From contig NCSJ02000021.1 in assembly GCA_002812745.2 (NCBI GenBank), positions 1 through 64,000 on the forward strand: a stretch of 64,000 nt of DNA. Direction: 5' to 3'. The translations under genes and the position numbers were made by a program. This DNA comes from Scytalidium lignicola (Eukaryota; Ascomycota; Leotiomycetes). The notes under the pieces were generated by a model. The model did not search any database, was not told where the DNA came from, and saw only the letters and a list, made by a program, of their open reading frames with translations. Shown here in pieces: positions 1-12,400 of the stretch. Within the stretch, counting starts at the first letter, position 1. Every line of letters starts with the position of its first letter.

Positions 1-2
1 CA

Positions 3-131
3 CTTTGTAGCGAGCATGAGGATAATCTAGATTACGAGAACCACGCAGAGGAAGCAGATAATGATCCTGAAGACCAGGAATTAAAGGAAATGAAGGATAA
101 AGAGCAAAGTATTAGCGGTAGTGTTTATTAA
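3..131 (+). CDS. 3' end of a gene cut by the window edge (acidic tail)
   Basis: An open frame enters from the left edge and runs about 42 codons to a TAA at 129-131. The encoded tail is strongly acidic and hydrophilic, rich in Glu, Asp, Asn and Lys, and ends in ISGSVY. This looks like the disordered C-terminus of a larger protein encoded to the left. The function cannot be judged from this piece. The frame is too short to exclude chance, but the composition is unlike the surrounding AT-rich spacer. Confidence 0.45.
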   Translation, partial: LCSEHEDNLDYENHAEEADNDPEDQELKEMKDKEQSISGSVY

Positions 132-858
132 GAGATACCTATATNCATGTTATTGCATCCTGTTTNCCCCCCCCCCCNTTTTTTTTTTGCTGTTTGAACT
201 TATAACCTAGTTTTATCTCGGCCTTTTTATTTCACAGCCCGTTTGATATGCAACGTCAATGTTCATATAGAGAACCCGAGCTTTTCCAAGTAGAATTATA
301 TGACATACAGCATATCTTCCCCGAGACCCTTCTTCCAATATCTCCCACTGGTATATCCATGATGTCCTGATCTAGTTAGGCATGGAACAGAGCTCGTATA
401 TGTACAGAGCTGCTGAATCACTAATAATATTCTTTCTAGATCGACGTGGTCGGCCAATACCTCAGAAAGTATTCTTCTTATGAGCACTCTCATGCCATGA
501 TATACTTCTTCTTCCTTAGAAATACTGGCCGTGTGTACCATAATCTGGTCGCAGATCTTCGTTCCTTAGAAATATCTACTTAGTAGTCGATGCAAAGGTT
601 CACTCCTTCTGCGGGCGTGTCTCGACAAAACTCATAGAGAAGCAAATTCTGAGTTTGTTCACGAAGTTGCCTTGATAAATGCATCCTAATATTGAACTGT
701 TTCTGCCATTTCACGGGGTAGAGATAAGATATTTTGTATGAATCGAGAAATATGAAGCTTCAGTTCGGATTAGAGATTTCCATGGTCGAATCTCCCGTTC
801 CTATATGATAAAAGCTGACCTTACGAATCTTCATCCGTATCTAAGGTCTAAATACCAA
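132..858. other. Intergenic spacer between two convergent gene ends
   Basis: No supported gene. It holds three isolated N characters (145, 166, 178) around a C run followed by a T run, an unresolved homopolymer in the assembly. A minus-strand ATG frame of 81 codons (541 to 296) has no recognisable domain and is not called. Confidence 0.6.
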
Positions 859-2706
859 TTAGTCACCGATCAATTTTATAAACGCTGACGAGGGGTACAA
901 ACCAGCATAAATAGGAGCTTGCCAGGACTTCTCCATAGGCATTCCTATTATAGGATCATTTCTCCAAGCCTCTTCACTCTTCATCGATATTGGTGAAGTT
1001 ATCGGTGAAGTGGGAGACATAGATTCCGGGCTATTCTTGCCCCTATTCGCCGGGGTGCCAGCAACTCTAGCACATGCTTCAGCTGCTGCCTTCTGCGACG
1101 CAAGGCGAAGCTGATCGAAGCTAAGGCTTACTTGTTTAACGCTCGTCATATTGTGCGAACAGTGAAGTGATACTTCACTATTCCCATCCTTGTCCATCCC
1201 GCAGTAGTCTGTTAGAATCACATACAGCCTATCCTCCACCTCTTTTGCAGTGGGACGGTCAAGAGGATCCAAACTTAGCATTCGCTGTACAAGACCGAGA
1301 ATGTGAGAGACACCCTTGAATAGTTTGTCCTCTTTCTTGCTTGCATCTTTGGCGAGCATGCTCATCCACGTTTCAACCTGGCCGAGATTCTTGTGGAAGC
1401 TTGCATCAGGCAGACCACCACCTCGTCCAGGAGTCTTATTTTTGGCAGATCGATGGGATGAGAAGCTTTTTGAGGAGCGTTTCAGAAGGAACGAAAGAAT
1501 TTCCAGAAAGATGGCACCAAGGGAGAATATATCAGCTTTCTGGGGATCTGATTTTGAGTAAGAGTTAGATTTTGAATGCCGGTGTGGGCTTGTAGGCGGA
1601 TGTGCTGAAGAGTAAGATGTATTAGAGGACGGATAATTCGAAGAGTTATCTGTAGAACTGCTAGACGGTGTCGTTGGTGACACTGGAAATGTCGCTCTCC
1701 TGGTTGAGGGATTGCGTGTGGGTGGACGAGAGTGAGTGGTGTGAGCTAGAGCAGATGCTGAGGGTCGTGGAGCACCCTCCGGCGCTGCATAGTCATAACT
1801 GGCTTTATCAAATCCAGCCTTCTCTCCACCACCAGCAGCTGCATGGGAGAAAATACCACAATCTCCAAGAAATACCTGGTAGTCAACATCAAGCATTATA
1901 TTCGAAGGCGTGATGTTGCGGTGCGAGAGGCCTTTACTATGGAGATGAGATAGGCCATCGGCGAGACAGTGGATCCAGTTCATAACAAGGATACGACGGC
2001 TCTGCTTGGGGAGGATCTTAAAGGACTGAGGAGTTATGGCCAGGAATGACTTCAGGTTACTGTCATTGACGGGTGACATAAGTAAATATCCATCACCACG
2101 ATAGATGTATGATGCCCAGAGTGATTGGATATGCTTATGGTCGATAACTCTCATGGAATCTAAGCCAGCCAGGAATTCTTCTTCTGGCATTCGGCCTGAC
2201 AAAGGTCCAAGAGACACTCGTCGACGAAGTAGAAGGGTGTCAAGTTTTCCCGGAAGGTAAACCTTATCTATATGACTCTGCGTCAAGCTACGTTTTTCAG
2301 CCAGCTCGAGCGGGACGACCTCCATTCCTTCATAGTGGACATGATCTCCTTTCCGGATCGACTTAACCAGATAGTGGAATTGGCGTTGGAAGAATTTCTT
2401 CTCGACCCTCTCATCTCTCCCATAAGTCAACTTGAGATGGTCAATTTGGTCAAGCGGTATCGGTAAGTCGTCATCATCCCAGGAATCATCGATCACCCCG
2501 AATATCTGATCGGTTAACTCCAGGTCGACGAGGATTAAAAAGAGACGTCTGGCCTTTTCTAGGATCCAGTCCAAGTACGTATCATCCGTCAATCCATCGC
2601 CAAAACCCAGGGGCTGATCCAGCCGTGCCTGCTCATCAGAGTGCAGGTGGGACAAGATGAATTGGCGGTTGATGGTCGCCGCGATGCGCTCTTCATCCCA
2701 GGACAT
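859..2706 (-). CDS. Protein-kinase-fold protein, probable pseudokinase
   Basis: A single-exon gene of 615 residues. The first ~150 residues lie outside the kinase fold. Then come a helix-C-like EEEFLAGL segment (~175), the catalytic-loop equivalent HRNITPSN (~262), DCG in place of DFG (~282), APE (~308) and DIFSLG (~392), followed by the RP of the last kinase subdomain (~484). The catalytic Asp of HRD is Asn, the loop Lys is Thr, and I see no VAIK-type Lys, so phosphotransfer is doubtful although the DFG Asp is kept. A Ser/Thr/Pro-rich insert of about 75 residues separates APE from DIFSLG. The frame extends upstream to 2763, but only from a TTG; the first ATG is at 2706 and is taken as the start. 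Substrate or partner is unknown. A divergent active kinase is the alternative. Confidence 0.82.
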   Translation of the reverse strand: MSWDEERIAATINRQFILSHLHSDEQARLDQPLGFGDGLTDDTYLDWILEKARRLFLILVDLELTDQIFGVIDDSWDDDDLPIPLDQIDHLKLTYGRDERVEKKFFQRQFHYLVKSIRKGDHVHYEGMEVVPLELAEKRSLTQSHIDKVYLPGKLDTLLLRRRVSLGPLSGRMPEEEFLAGLDSMRVIDHKHIQSLWASYIYRGDGYLLMSPVNDSNLKSFLAITPQSFKILPKQSRRILVMNWIHCLADGLSHLHSKGLSHRNITPSNIMLDVDYQVFLGDCGIFSHAAAGGGEKAGFDKASYDYAAPEGAPRPSASALAHTTHSRPPTRNPSTRRATFPVSPTTPSSSSTDNSSNYPSSNTSYSSAHPPTSPHRHSKSNSYSKSDPQKADIFSLGAIFLEILSFLLKRSSKSFSSHRSAKNKTPGRGGGLPDASFHKNLGQVETWMSMLAKDASKKEDKLFKGVSHILGLVQRMLSLDPLDRPTAKEVEDRLYVILTDYCGMDKDGNSEVSLHCSHNMTSVKQVSLSFDQLRLASQKAAAEACARVAGTPANRGKNSPESMSPTSPITSPISMKSEEAWRNDPIIGMPMEKSWQAPIYAGLYPSSAFIKLIGD

Positions 2707-5206
2707 GGTGGTGATGATGACCCAATTTGCACTGGCATGTCGACGATTAGGAGCAGCTGGCAAGGCTGGCAGATATATCTAGATCTCCCTCCCCTCCCAG
2801 ACCATGAGGATCTAACCCCGGATATGACCGGATGGAGTCCATGATATGGAATGACCCTCTGTTTGACATCTGAATGGTGGATTGGTGGCCGAACAGCAGC
2901 CGGTGATTGGCCGATTTAGGGCTCAAGATAAGGATGGAGCGTGGGGTACGCAAGAGACATTTATTATGGAGACGCCCCTCCTTGCCAGTGAGGATCCTCG
3001 AAGCATCATTGTACTGTTACTGTACTGCTATTGTTATGAGGGTGAGTGAGTGAGCCTTGCCGTGCTTGCCATGCCGCAAATGTGCCACAGATACGGTTCC
3101 GGGAAGTGGACTGGTCGAAGTTCGTTCTCTTTCGGCAACCACCACCGGATCATGATGATATTGTATGTTGTCTGGGACCCGAGATAGCTAGTTCTAATAG
3201 AAATTCGTAAGCTCATACTTCTACCGCTGAACACATATAACAATCATTTAGATCGCTTGGTTTTCAGTCCAGCATCTTAGGAATGAATAGGTTTCTCAGG
3301 ATTTCCAAGCTTGCTCGTCGATGGAGCAGCATACATGGGCGGAGCGAAAGAAGCTTTCTCTGCAGCCCGTGGATAGTGAGGGCTCTCATGCCCCAGAACT
3401 CCGCGTGCACCACCACCACCCTGCACAACTTCTCTGGGCGATCACAGCCCCTTGACACCCGCGTTGGCGGCGTCTGACTTGCAGGACTTGGTTTCCTTCT
3501 TCTTCGGGGATAGGTAGCGCCAATCCAATTTCACTCCAACTGTATTATTGAAGTTAATTACAGTACTGTACTGTATTAACCATACCCTGCCTAGTGTGAG
3601 TAATTTGATCACTTATCACACAGAGCCTATCACAGCAGTTGAAACCTGCCCATACGGCTGCTGCCGATAAGGTAAAGTTGGCATGTCAATGCTACACAAC
3701 TCATCAAATCCAAGGATTTTATATAACAAGAAACAATTTTAATCTAATTAAATTCATACGATGAAGATGCTTGTACAGCAATGCAAGCTTACGGCGCGCA
3801 CTTGTCGAGATGAGAAGCTATCAGCAGCCATAGGCTGGTCAGTCTCTCCATTTAGCCTTCAGATGCGAAATCCCTCAAAAACAAATTCCGAAGTATGTTA
3901 TAAGCCCCATTATCACTTCAAGCGGATGGTATAATAACTCAACTTGCACAAGAATCTGATAATCTCGTAAATATAAAATTCAAAGGCCCTCATATTTCCC
4001 CCCCTTGGGTGTATTAATATTTATTTGACGTGAACAGCATAACGGCTAATGACTCAGGTTAAGGTCAGAAGCCTTGGCAAGTTCGATCACCACAATCGTC
4101 TGTGTGTAAAGCCAAGCTGCAAGATACCAGGGATTGCAAGCATCGTCCTGTAACCCAAGCTCTTCCCCACGTTTGAAGCCAAACACTCGTTCTTGCTGGT
4201 GCACGTGCTTGTGTACTGTACGCTATGTTGCTCTTTACTTCAAACATCCATCTCCTAGGTTCATGTTCCTTCTGCCTTTATACCATCGTCTTCCTGATGC
4301 TGACTTGGGACCACCTTCCCGAAATATCCACAAAGGTTCGATAGATATAGCTTTTAGGACTAGGCTCAATCTTTATATTCCCTAGATCAGTCTTATCTTG
4401 CATCAACCCCGGAGCTAAGATGTCGTCTACTCCCTACTGTTGAGCTTATATGCAAATAGCCTCAACTATATAAGCCCACTTTCTGATCCCTCCAATAGAA
4501 CTGCACAACTTGAACATGCGGCGCTTCTCAGCTCACACAACATTCCACGGGCCACATCCTCATCCGCTTTTGCACAACAAGTGGCTGTGACGAACTGTGC
4601 TTATTGCTTGCTTCACTACACAACGGCCAGGGCTGAACGGGAGCTAAGGCACAGGCCAAATATATACAGTATTGTGTATAGATTAGCTCTGCGGTCCACA
4701 GATATGTCGATACTCTTATTCATTTTCCTTCGGTGAATTGTTTTGCCGCATGACGATATATATAAAATGATAGGAAACATCTCTTTTAATATCTCGTAGA
4801 TAGTATATAATGTGACAAGAACCTTCATGGTAGGATAATGTGTTAGATGATATAGGCTCATATAGTGTGACTTATAACCACCAATGCCTCAACGCCATAC
4901 CCATGAGAAGGTGAAAGAAATAACAAACCATCATTGTTACCTTGAAGTGTCTTGAGCTATGAGTTGCATTCTGGCCTCTTATGAAAGGACAAAATCATTG
5001 AACCACATATAGACGCTAGTGCTTAAATCTTCGACAATATCCAATCCATGCAGGTATTCCTTATCTCGATACCGCTACCAAACTCCCAAACTCCTGGCTT
5101 TAAATATGACTGTCGTTGTTTAAAAATGAGATACTTAATAATCATGTTGTCTCCTCATACCGGGCTTCAATGCCTATATAGCATCTTAGATACCATATAT
5201 ATATCG
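2707..5206. other. Gene-poor spacer, 2.5 kb
   Basis: No gene supported. Open frames here are short, have no domain and lack splice-consistent extensions. The stretch carries palindromic TACTGTAC/TACAGTA motifs at about 3010-3028, 3559-3575 and 4213-4221. The region from about 4650 to 5200 is AT-rich. The promoter of the kinase-like gene must lie just above 2706. Confidence 0.55.
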
Positions 5207-5777
5207 TCATAATTTGTATCCATGCTCGGCAAGATCCATTTGAGCCCTTAATTCCTGGTTCAAGAGATTCAGACATGTTCTTGAAGCTATGTTTTCAAGT
5301 TAGTAAACGAGGTCACAAATCATGACAAAGTATGGGCTATCACTCACGAATGTCCATATCCTGTATCCTTACACCCTTCTCTAACTCGTCGACTGCAGCA
5401 GACATTCTGGCGGAATGATAGCAATCATAGACTTTTTGTAATGAAAGCATGTATCGCCATAATTGTAAATCGGAAGATGAGGAGAAGCTCTGGAGATTGA
5501 AATAGTCTGGAGTCGATACGGGTCGGTGTGATGATTTCCGGGAGGAAGAATAAGGCCACCAGAAGAATGTTGGGGCGTGTTGATGAAATGAGTCTGGTCG
5601 CGGTTTGTAGGCTTTGTGATGTCGATCGTTTTCGTAGTTGAGGTCAGAGGTTGATCTGTGTTTCGGACGCTTGTGGACGGGAGCCAACCAGACACCTGCA
5701 CTGAAAACTGTGGAGGATGGAGATGGTGGGGGCTCAGAGTCCGAGGAAGAAGACGAGATTGAGATGGTATCATACAT
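5207..5777 (-). CDS. Small two-exon protein of unknown function
   Basis: Predicted 169-residue protein. Exon 1 (5777 to 5348) opens with an ATG followed by a Ser-rich stretch (MYDTISISSSSSDSEPPP). An unspliced reading would end at TGA inside a GTGAGT donor. The intron 5287-5347 (61 nt) has donor GTGAGT, branch site ACTAAC and acceptor CATAG. Splicing in phase 1 restores a frame that adds 27 codons ending in EHGYKL before TGA at 5207. The middle has a Trp/Phe/Tyr patch (PTFFWWPY). The spliced C-terminus is helical, with regularly spaced Leu. No known family is recognised. The intact splice signals and the sensible joined frame argue that it is real. An overlapping frame (5830 to 5381) is a shadow. 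Confidence 0.6.
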
Positions 5778-7523
5778 GGTAAATGTGGTAGGGAGTTATA
5801 GATTTTAATAGATATGAATGTTTCAATCACTCTAGATGTCTCTTTGAAAAAAAATTTGAACTAACCGTTGAGTTAGAATTCCGTTAGTGTCTAGGGCAAG
5901 TCTGGATATTTAAATTTTATTCCTAGCGGTGAATAGTGTCTTATGACACGGCATAAGGTTTGATACTCTGCTGTTCGTGAAATCTTTACCTTTCCGTCCA
6001 GTCCGTAGAGGATACGATACCGAGGTTGTTACTAAGACTCCGAAACTGCCGGTCTATGCAATATGTCCATGCAACTCGATTATTCACAAAGTGGGAAAAA
6101 TGTCCAATGATTACCGTAACAGCTGTGAGCGGCCTACGTGATGCATGTTTTCGTACATGCGTGGCGTAGGAGACTTTTGTATGGTTAAAGTGCCTTTTAG
6201 TTTTCTCCGAGAGCACGAAACGTTGGTTGTCAAAATTCCCTCTTAAAATGGAAATGAGATGATGAGTAGTCTAGATCTTCCACAAACCTTAAAGTTGTTG
6301 AGTGGATCATGTCATTCTGACCACATACCACGTCAGCAAGGAACGGAAACTGCCCAACCAATGGTTCCACAGAGGGATTATGGACCCTTAATTCTGGTAT
6401 ACCGAGGGTTCCTTAAATGTGATGTCAGTGATCATATGTTGGAATGCATAAGGCAAACTGAGAAATGGCTGATATTGTTGACATTGCGATGGATGGCTAC
6501 AGAACTGCCTTCATAATGACTTGCCACACATCTGAGCATATGATTCAAATGACGCTTCACAGTTGTTGTATCTTTCAATAGTCCATAATGACTCGCCCCT
6601 AGTCTAATATCACCCTTCAGAGAAATAATTACTTGCGTACTACTCGGTATCGCATAAAGATATGACACCGACGTTTCCAGAAGGATTTTTTCACTCTTAC
6701 TGTACGATAAGGTTCATTTCAACCGCCTTGGATTTACTTGAAAACAAAGCGATCTAAATTTGAATTACCATTCAGCAAAAAGGGAAGGCGGATCAAATTC
6801 CGGCATCTCTGGATCTCAAACCCATGTCACTAGCGCAGTCTCTTTACTAAGAATATTTCCGATGACATAAGGTTACCTAAACTAGTTAACTTAACTAAAC
6901 TAAGTTAATTTAAGTTTATTTAAGTGTATTTATTTATTCAATATGTAAGTTGTCATTTTTCGTCTAGGCCGAGAATCTACTCGCAATCACATGTCTAGTA
7001 CCTGGAGATTGACATATCGAAATTATCTCCATACAGTAATCCTCGAGGCTCCATTGAGCTATATGGTCTACGGGACCACGGAAATGCCGGAGGAGGCCGA
7101 GACCATACTTTTAAAATGAATGGAATATTATGGGTTGCTGTAACAGCTGACGGTGTCACGATGGATTGAGCAAACTTTGAGTGGCTGACGAAACAAGATA
7201 TCATTTGATACTGTTCAGCTGGGCAGTAGTCAGGAGATTCTATTAGTCACTCAACATGAAATCCTCCTTTTAACATGCCCTAGGTCCGTATGTTTCATCA
7301 TATTGTTGAAAAGGTGCGATAAATAGAAGTGTGGTAGATAAAATTGAGGCTTTCTTATTCCGGGTTGTAGATTTTGGGAGTCTTGAACGGAACAAGCCAG
7401 TCTCTGATGAATTATACAACGGTATTTCACTCTAGAACTACCGACAATGCTTATTGTTCCACTGTAAGATGATAAGATTTAAAGAAACTATCGAAAAAGC
7501 CAATTTTGATATACGAAGCCCCA
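5778..7523. other. Spacer with no supported gene
   Basis: Several 60-85 codon frames exist but none shows a domain, coding composition or splice support. At about 6880-6935 there is an AT-rich stretch of repeated TTAACT/TAAGTT words that partly self-complement, and a TACTGTA palindrome lies near 6699-6705. Confidence 0.5.
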
Positions 7524-8738
7524 TCAATTGTCTCCTTCTGCCTTCTTCTTGCCTTCGCTTCCCTCACTGGTATCATTCTCGCTCTTCTTGTTATTGCTAT
7601 TCGTTTTATTATCTTCATTACCGTTACTCTTTTTCTCCTCATTTGTTTTACCTGAACCACTAGATTCTGGTTTTTCTTCCCCCTTTGTGCTTTCTTTAAT
7701 TGACTTTTTGCGAAGCTCAGCTTGCTCAGCATCCAATGCTTTTCGTTGAGTGTCCCGATCAGATTGAAGCTTGGCAACAGGATCCTTGAAAGTCCCATCA
7801 TGCTTCATAATTTGGCCTCTACCGATTAGACTTATCACTATAGATGCACCGACAAGAAGAGTAAGGACAAATCGGTATGTAGTGTACCATGGGGGACACC
7901 ATCCCTTCACTGTTGCACGAGCATCTGAGAAGTATAGCGCACTAAATGTTAAAAATTGGGTTATCAAGGCTGATTCAACAGGCATAAGAAGCGTTGGCCA
8001 AGCAATTGCTGTTGGAATAACACCGTGAAAAAATCGATAATAGCCTTTATGACCACCATATCCTGCATATTCAAGTCCCCAATGAATAGCTCCGAGGAAT
8101 GAGATTATCTGAGGGTTATGAGATTAGTCAATATTTTGGTGAATTGAGATATTAAGACTTACAACTGCGCCGTACCCAATTTGCATCGGGACCATAACAT
8201 CAAGAAGATACCGTGCGGTCTCCGGAGCGAATAAAGCTCCGATGGAATACTCGTTATTGATATTATAAGTTAGAAACACCGTCGAGAGTGAGGTCGCCAC
8301 ATATGGTAGGACTCCGGCTAATCCAAGATATAGTGACTCTTTGGGAACTTCACTCAGTGAAAATGTCTCTTTGATGGTATTGAAGTCAGCTTTTAATTCT
8401 CTTGTCATATCATCATCTTCTGGAGGCTTGGTCTGGCTCTCTTCAAAAACATGGCGCACCGAAGAAGCAGTAGAAATGCTTTCCGGTGTAGGCTTAAGCT
8501 TTTCCTCTGCCCGCTTGCGTTCTGCCTCCCTATCTATTTTATTAATTGGCTGATCCTTTGTGCTGATCCAGAGCAGGGAGCTGGGAGTTGAGTGCTTGAG
8601 CTCTGGGCGTTTGTTTCTTAAAGTTTGGAGCGGAGGAGCTGGATGAATCCTAGGTATAATTGTAGAGTAACTGGACATATAAACGGAAGATATACGTGTA
8701 TTCCTTAGAAGTAATCTTGTGGCAGGTGTGCGAAGCAT
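7524..8738 (-). CDS. DUF3429 family membrane protein, probably mitochondrial
   Basis: Predicted 386 residues from two exons (8738-8163 and 8108-7524). The 54-nt intron 8109-8162 (GTAAGT donor, CTCAG acceptor) falls in phase 0 between YGAV and IISFLGAIHW. The start at 8738 gives a Leu/Arg-rich, acid-free N-terminus (MLRTPATRLLLRNTR) typical of mitochondrial import signals; the in-frame extension above it is AT-rich and unlikely. After a charged linker (~75-135) come the family's hydrophobic segments: LAGVLPYVATSLSTVF (~145), the conserved GAIHWGLEYAG pattern just after the splice (~198), and further helices to about residue 280. The tail of about 100 residues is Lys/Glu/Asn-rich and disordered. 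Biochemical function of DUF3429 proteins is not known to me. It is divergent from VPS13. Confidence 0.9.
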
Positions 8739-9486
8739 GTTGATGATCGACAATAGCTTCAGAAGCTTCCCCACAAAACAGTTGATGAATATTCTTGAAA
8801 CAAGGAAATTTTTAAGCTCAAGCTCAATCGAGTGAATTGAATACCTCAAATATTATATAGGAGTAATAGAACATGGCTCCCGAAGGCATCTCAATGAGCC
8901 AAGACAAGATTATATTGAAGAGAGTTGGAAGAGTTGCAGATCCTGGCTGCTTTGAGGGGGCCAAAGCTCCCCCAGAGCTGTGACGTAGTTGCTGCTCGAA
9001 GATGATGGCGGCCATGGAATGGTAGTGGGAACCCCGGTAACCGGAACATTATTGCGACGTCAAACAAACAAAGCACTTTCAAAAATCCAGTATTGCCACC
9101 TCAATTCTTGATAGCTTAACAGTGGCACTCTGTGAATTCTGGAAGCCAATATCCTTAGAGGTTTAAATCTTCCATATCATAGAGACTCCCACGATTTGTG
9201 AGCAGTGTCAACCCATCTCCAAATTATTTCATTACGGTTGGACGCTCTGTATCTGCCCCACATCTCTGTTGGTCCGCCTGTCCAACCTAACCCCTCCATC
9301 TATTTAAACACACAACTGGCATGCCACACCGCAGACAACAGTTGCGTGCAAGTGGTGAATAATAGAGGGTAGGCGAATCCTCTCTGGAACTGTAAGACTT
9401 ATAGTTACGGACGAATGACGACGACATTTCGAGAGACTTGATCACGAGGAAACCCCCTTCCAGGGTATAGGCAACAAGCTCTCACG
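8739..9486. promoter_or_regulatory. Divergent promoter region, DUF3429 gene and VPS13
   Basis: 748 bp separate the two divergent start codons, so both promoters must lie here. I see no strong single element. Minus-strand frames at 8824-9082 overlap in two registers and are not called as genes. Confidence 0.5.
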
Positions 9487-12400
9487 ATGCTTGAGGGACT
9501 TGTCGCATCCTTACTCAACCGATTCCTTGGCCTCTACGTGAAAAACTTTGACCCAGGACAGCTCAAGGTTGGGATATGGTCTGGCGATGTAGAACTGCGA
9601 AACCTCGAGCTCCGAAAAGAAGCACTCGATCAATTGAAGCTTCCAATAAATGTTGTGGAAGGTCATTTGGGGCATCTTAGGTTAACAATTCCGTGGTCAA
9701 ATCTCAGAGGTCAGCCTGTGAAGATTTTCATCGAAGATGTATTTCTTCTTGCCGCACCAAAAGAAGATGCTGAATACGATGAGGAGGAGGAGGAGAGGAG
9801 GAGACAAGCAATCAAGATGGAGAAGCTCGATAGCGCTGAAATGTTGAAGGAGCGTAACGCAGAGGGTATGAGCCCGGAGGAACAGCAGAAAAACCAGAGT
9901 TTCACGGATAATTTGGTCACAAAAATTGTCGACAATCTTCAGATTACGGTTAAGAGCATCCATATTCGTTATGAAGATTCCATATCAGCTCCTGGCCACC
10001 CATTTGCGCTGGGTATCACGCTGGAAGAATTTAGTGCGGTGAGCACGGATGAAGAATGGAAGCCAACTTATATACAAAATACTGTTGGTGTTACTCACAA
10101 GCTTGGTACTCTCGATGCACTAGCAGTCTATTGGAATACGGATACGTCGTTAATAGGGACTGGCAGAGAAGCAGAGATACCCAACGTTCATGTTACTTCC
10201 CACGATGAGATGTTGAATGCTATCAAGGACATGATTGTAAAAGGAGAAGATCCAGCGACCGCTGGTCACCAGTTTATTTTGAAGCCTGTAAGTGGACAAG
10301 CTAAGATCGAAATGGATAAATCTGGAAAATTAGATTCCCCTAAGGCCAAGGCCACACTAGTTTTTGATGAAATAGGACTTGTTCTGGATGATGATCAATA
10401 TCGAGATGCACTTATGATGATTGACCTGTTCCATTATTTCATCCGTCATCAAGAGTATAAGAAGTTTCAGCCCAAAGATTCCACTCCAAAAACTGATCCA
10501 CGCGCATGGCTGAAATTTGCTGGTGATTCTGTGCTCAGCAAAATTCATGAGCGCAATCGTCGCTGGTCGTGGTCGTATTTCAAGGAACGAAGAGATGATA
10601 GAAATCGGTATATTGAGCTTTTTAAGAAAAAGAAGAGGCCAAGCTATCAGATGACACCTGAAGAAACTGCTGAGTTGGATAAGCTTGAATGGAAGCTCAG
10701 TTATGAAGATATGAGATTTTGGAGATCTCTTGCTAGAAATCAGCTCAGAAAGGAGAATGTTGAAGTCAAGAAATCTGAGCAACCAAATCAGAAACAAGGC
10801 TGGATTGCTTGGGCTTGGGGATCAAAGCCACAAGAAGAGCAGCAGGAAGATGAGAGTACCACAATGACTGAAGAGCAAAGGAAAGAATTATACGATGCTA
10901 TTGATTGGGATGAAAAGATGGCTTTAGCAAATGCTGTTGACCTTCCCAAAGATATGGTCAAATATCAGCTTAATGCAGCACTTAAAACCGGCAGCTTCAC
11001 ACTAAAGAGATTTCCTCGCGGTTCAGTCGTTGAGATTGCAAGTCTATACTTCGACAATTTTAGGGCTAAATTCATCCAAAGGCCGGAATCACTCTTGACT
11101 GATATCAGCTTAGGAGGGTTACGGGTTAACGATGGTACAACTCCCGACAGTTTATTCCCTCAGATTGTTCGTGTCAAAGATGCCCCAAATTTGGCAGATC
11201 AGAAGTTATTGGATGACAGTCTCAGAAATAGTGCGGATCAGGATTTCGATCCCTTCTTTGAATTCCAATTTGAGAAGAATCCTTTGGATGGGGCTAGTGA
11301 TCTTGCTGTAAGCGGAAAGCTTAAGCCACTTGAGATTATCTGGAATCCACACTTCATTGTTGGCATTACTCAATTTTTTAAACCTCCTGAGAGGCATATG
11401 GAATCGATAGGAGCTCTCATGGAAACTGCTGGAGCAACAGTTGAAGGTCTACGACAGCAAACGCGAGCAGGACTCCAATTTGCTTTGGAGGAGCATAAAA
11501 CCATCAATGCTAAACTAGACCTTCAAGCACCACTTATCATTGTCCCTGAAAGCGTAACAACGAAACAAACTACATGTCTGATCCTCGATGCCGGTCATAT
11601 AAGTGTTAACAGCGAACTGGTTGACAAAGATACCCTAAAAGAAGTACAATCAAAACAAGGTCATGAGTACACAGATGAGGATTACAAGCGGCTGGAATCG
11701 TTAATGTACGACAAATTCTTAGTTAAGCTTTCATCAACCCAAGTCCTTATTGGCCCTTCGATTCAGGAGACAAAGAGACAACTCATAAATCGGGTTGAGT
11801 CTCAGTCGATGCATATTGTGGACCAAATCAATGTTGATTTTATCGTCGAGACATCAATAACCCCCAAGGCACCTAATCTGACAAAAATACGGATTTCAGG
11901 AAATCTTCCTGTTTTGCACGTTTCTGTGTCGGACATGAAATACAAAAACTTGATGAAAATAATTGATGTAGCAATTCCGAATTTTGACGATGACCAGATT
12001 ACTAGTGATTCTGATATAGCGAAGGTAGCATCACCTTCTCATCTACGTGCACCAAGTTCTGTCTCCCAGGTTTCTACTAAAAAGGATCGCCCACCGTCGA
12101 CATCTTTTCAATTCTCGACACAGGAGGCCATCATCTTGGAGGAACAATCTTCGGACGATGAAGAAGATGAATCATCATTCGAAGACGCGCCTGATGGAAG
12201 CAAAAATGATGAGCTTAAGATTCAGCAGCGCAACTTCGAACTTAAATTTGAAGTTGATCGACTCCAGGGCTCGCTCTATCGAAGTGATCCAGAAGGACAT
12301 AAGCCTGATCAATTACTAGTTGAGCTGGTTGCCGAGAACTTCCACCTCAATCTATGCGTGCGCCCATATGATATGAGTGTAGAAACTTCTTTGGAGTCCT

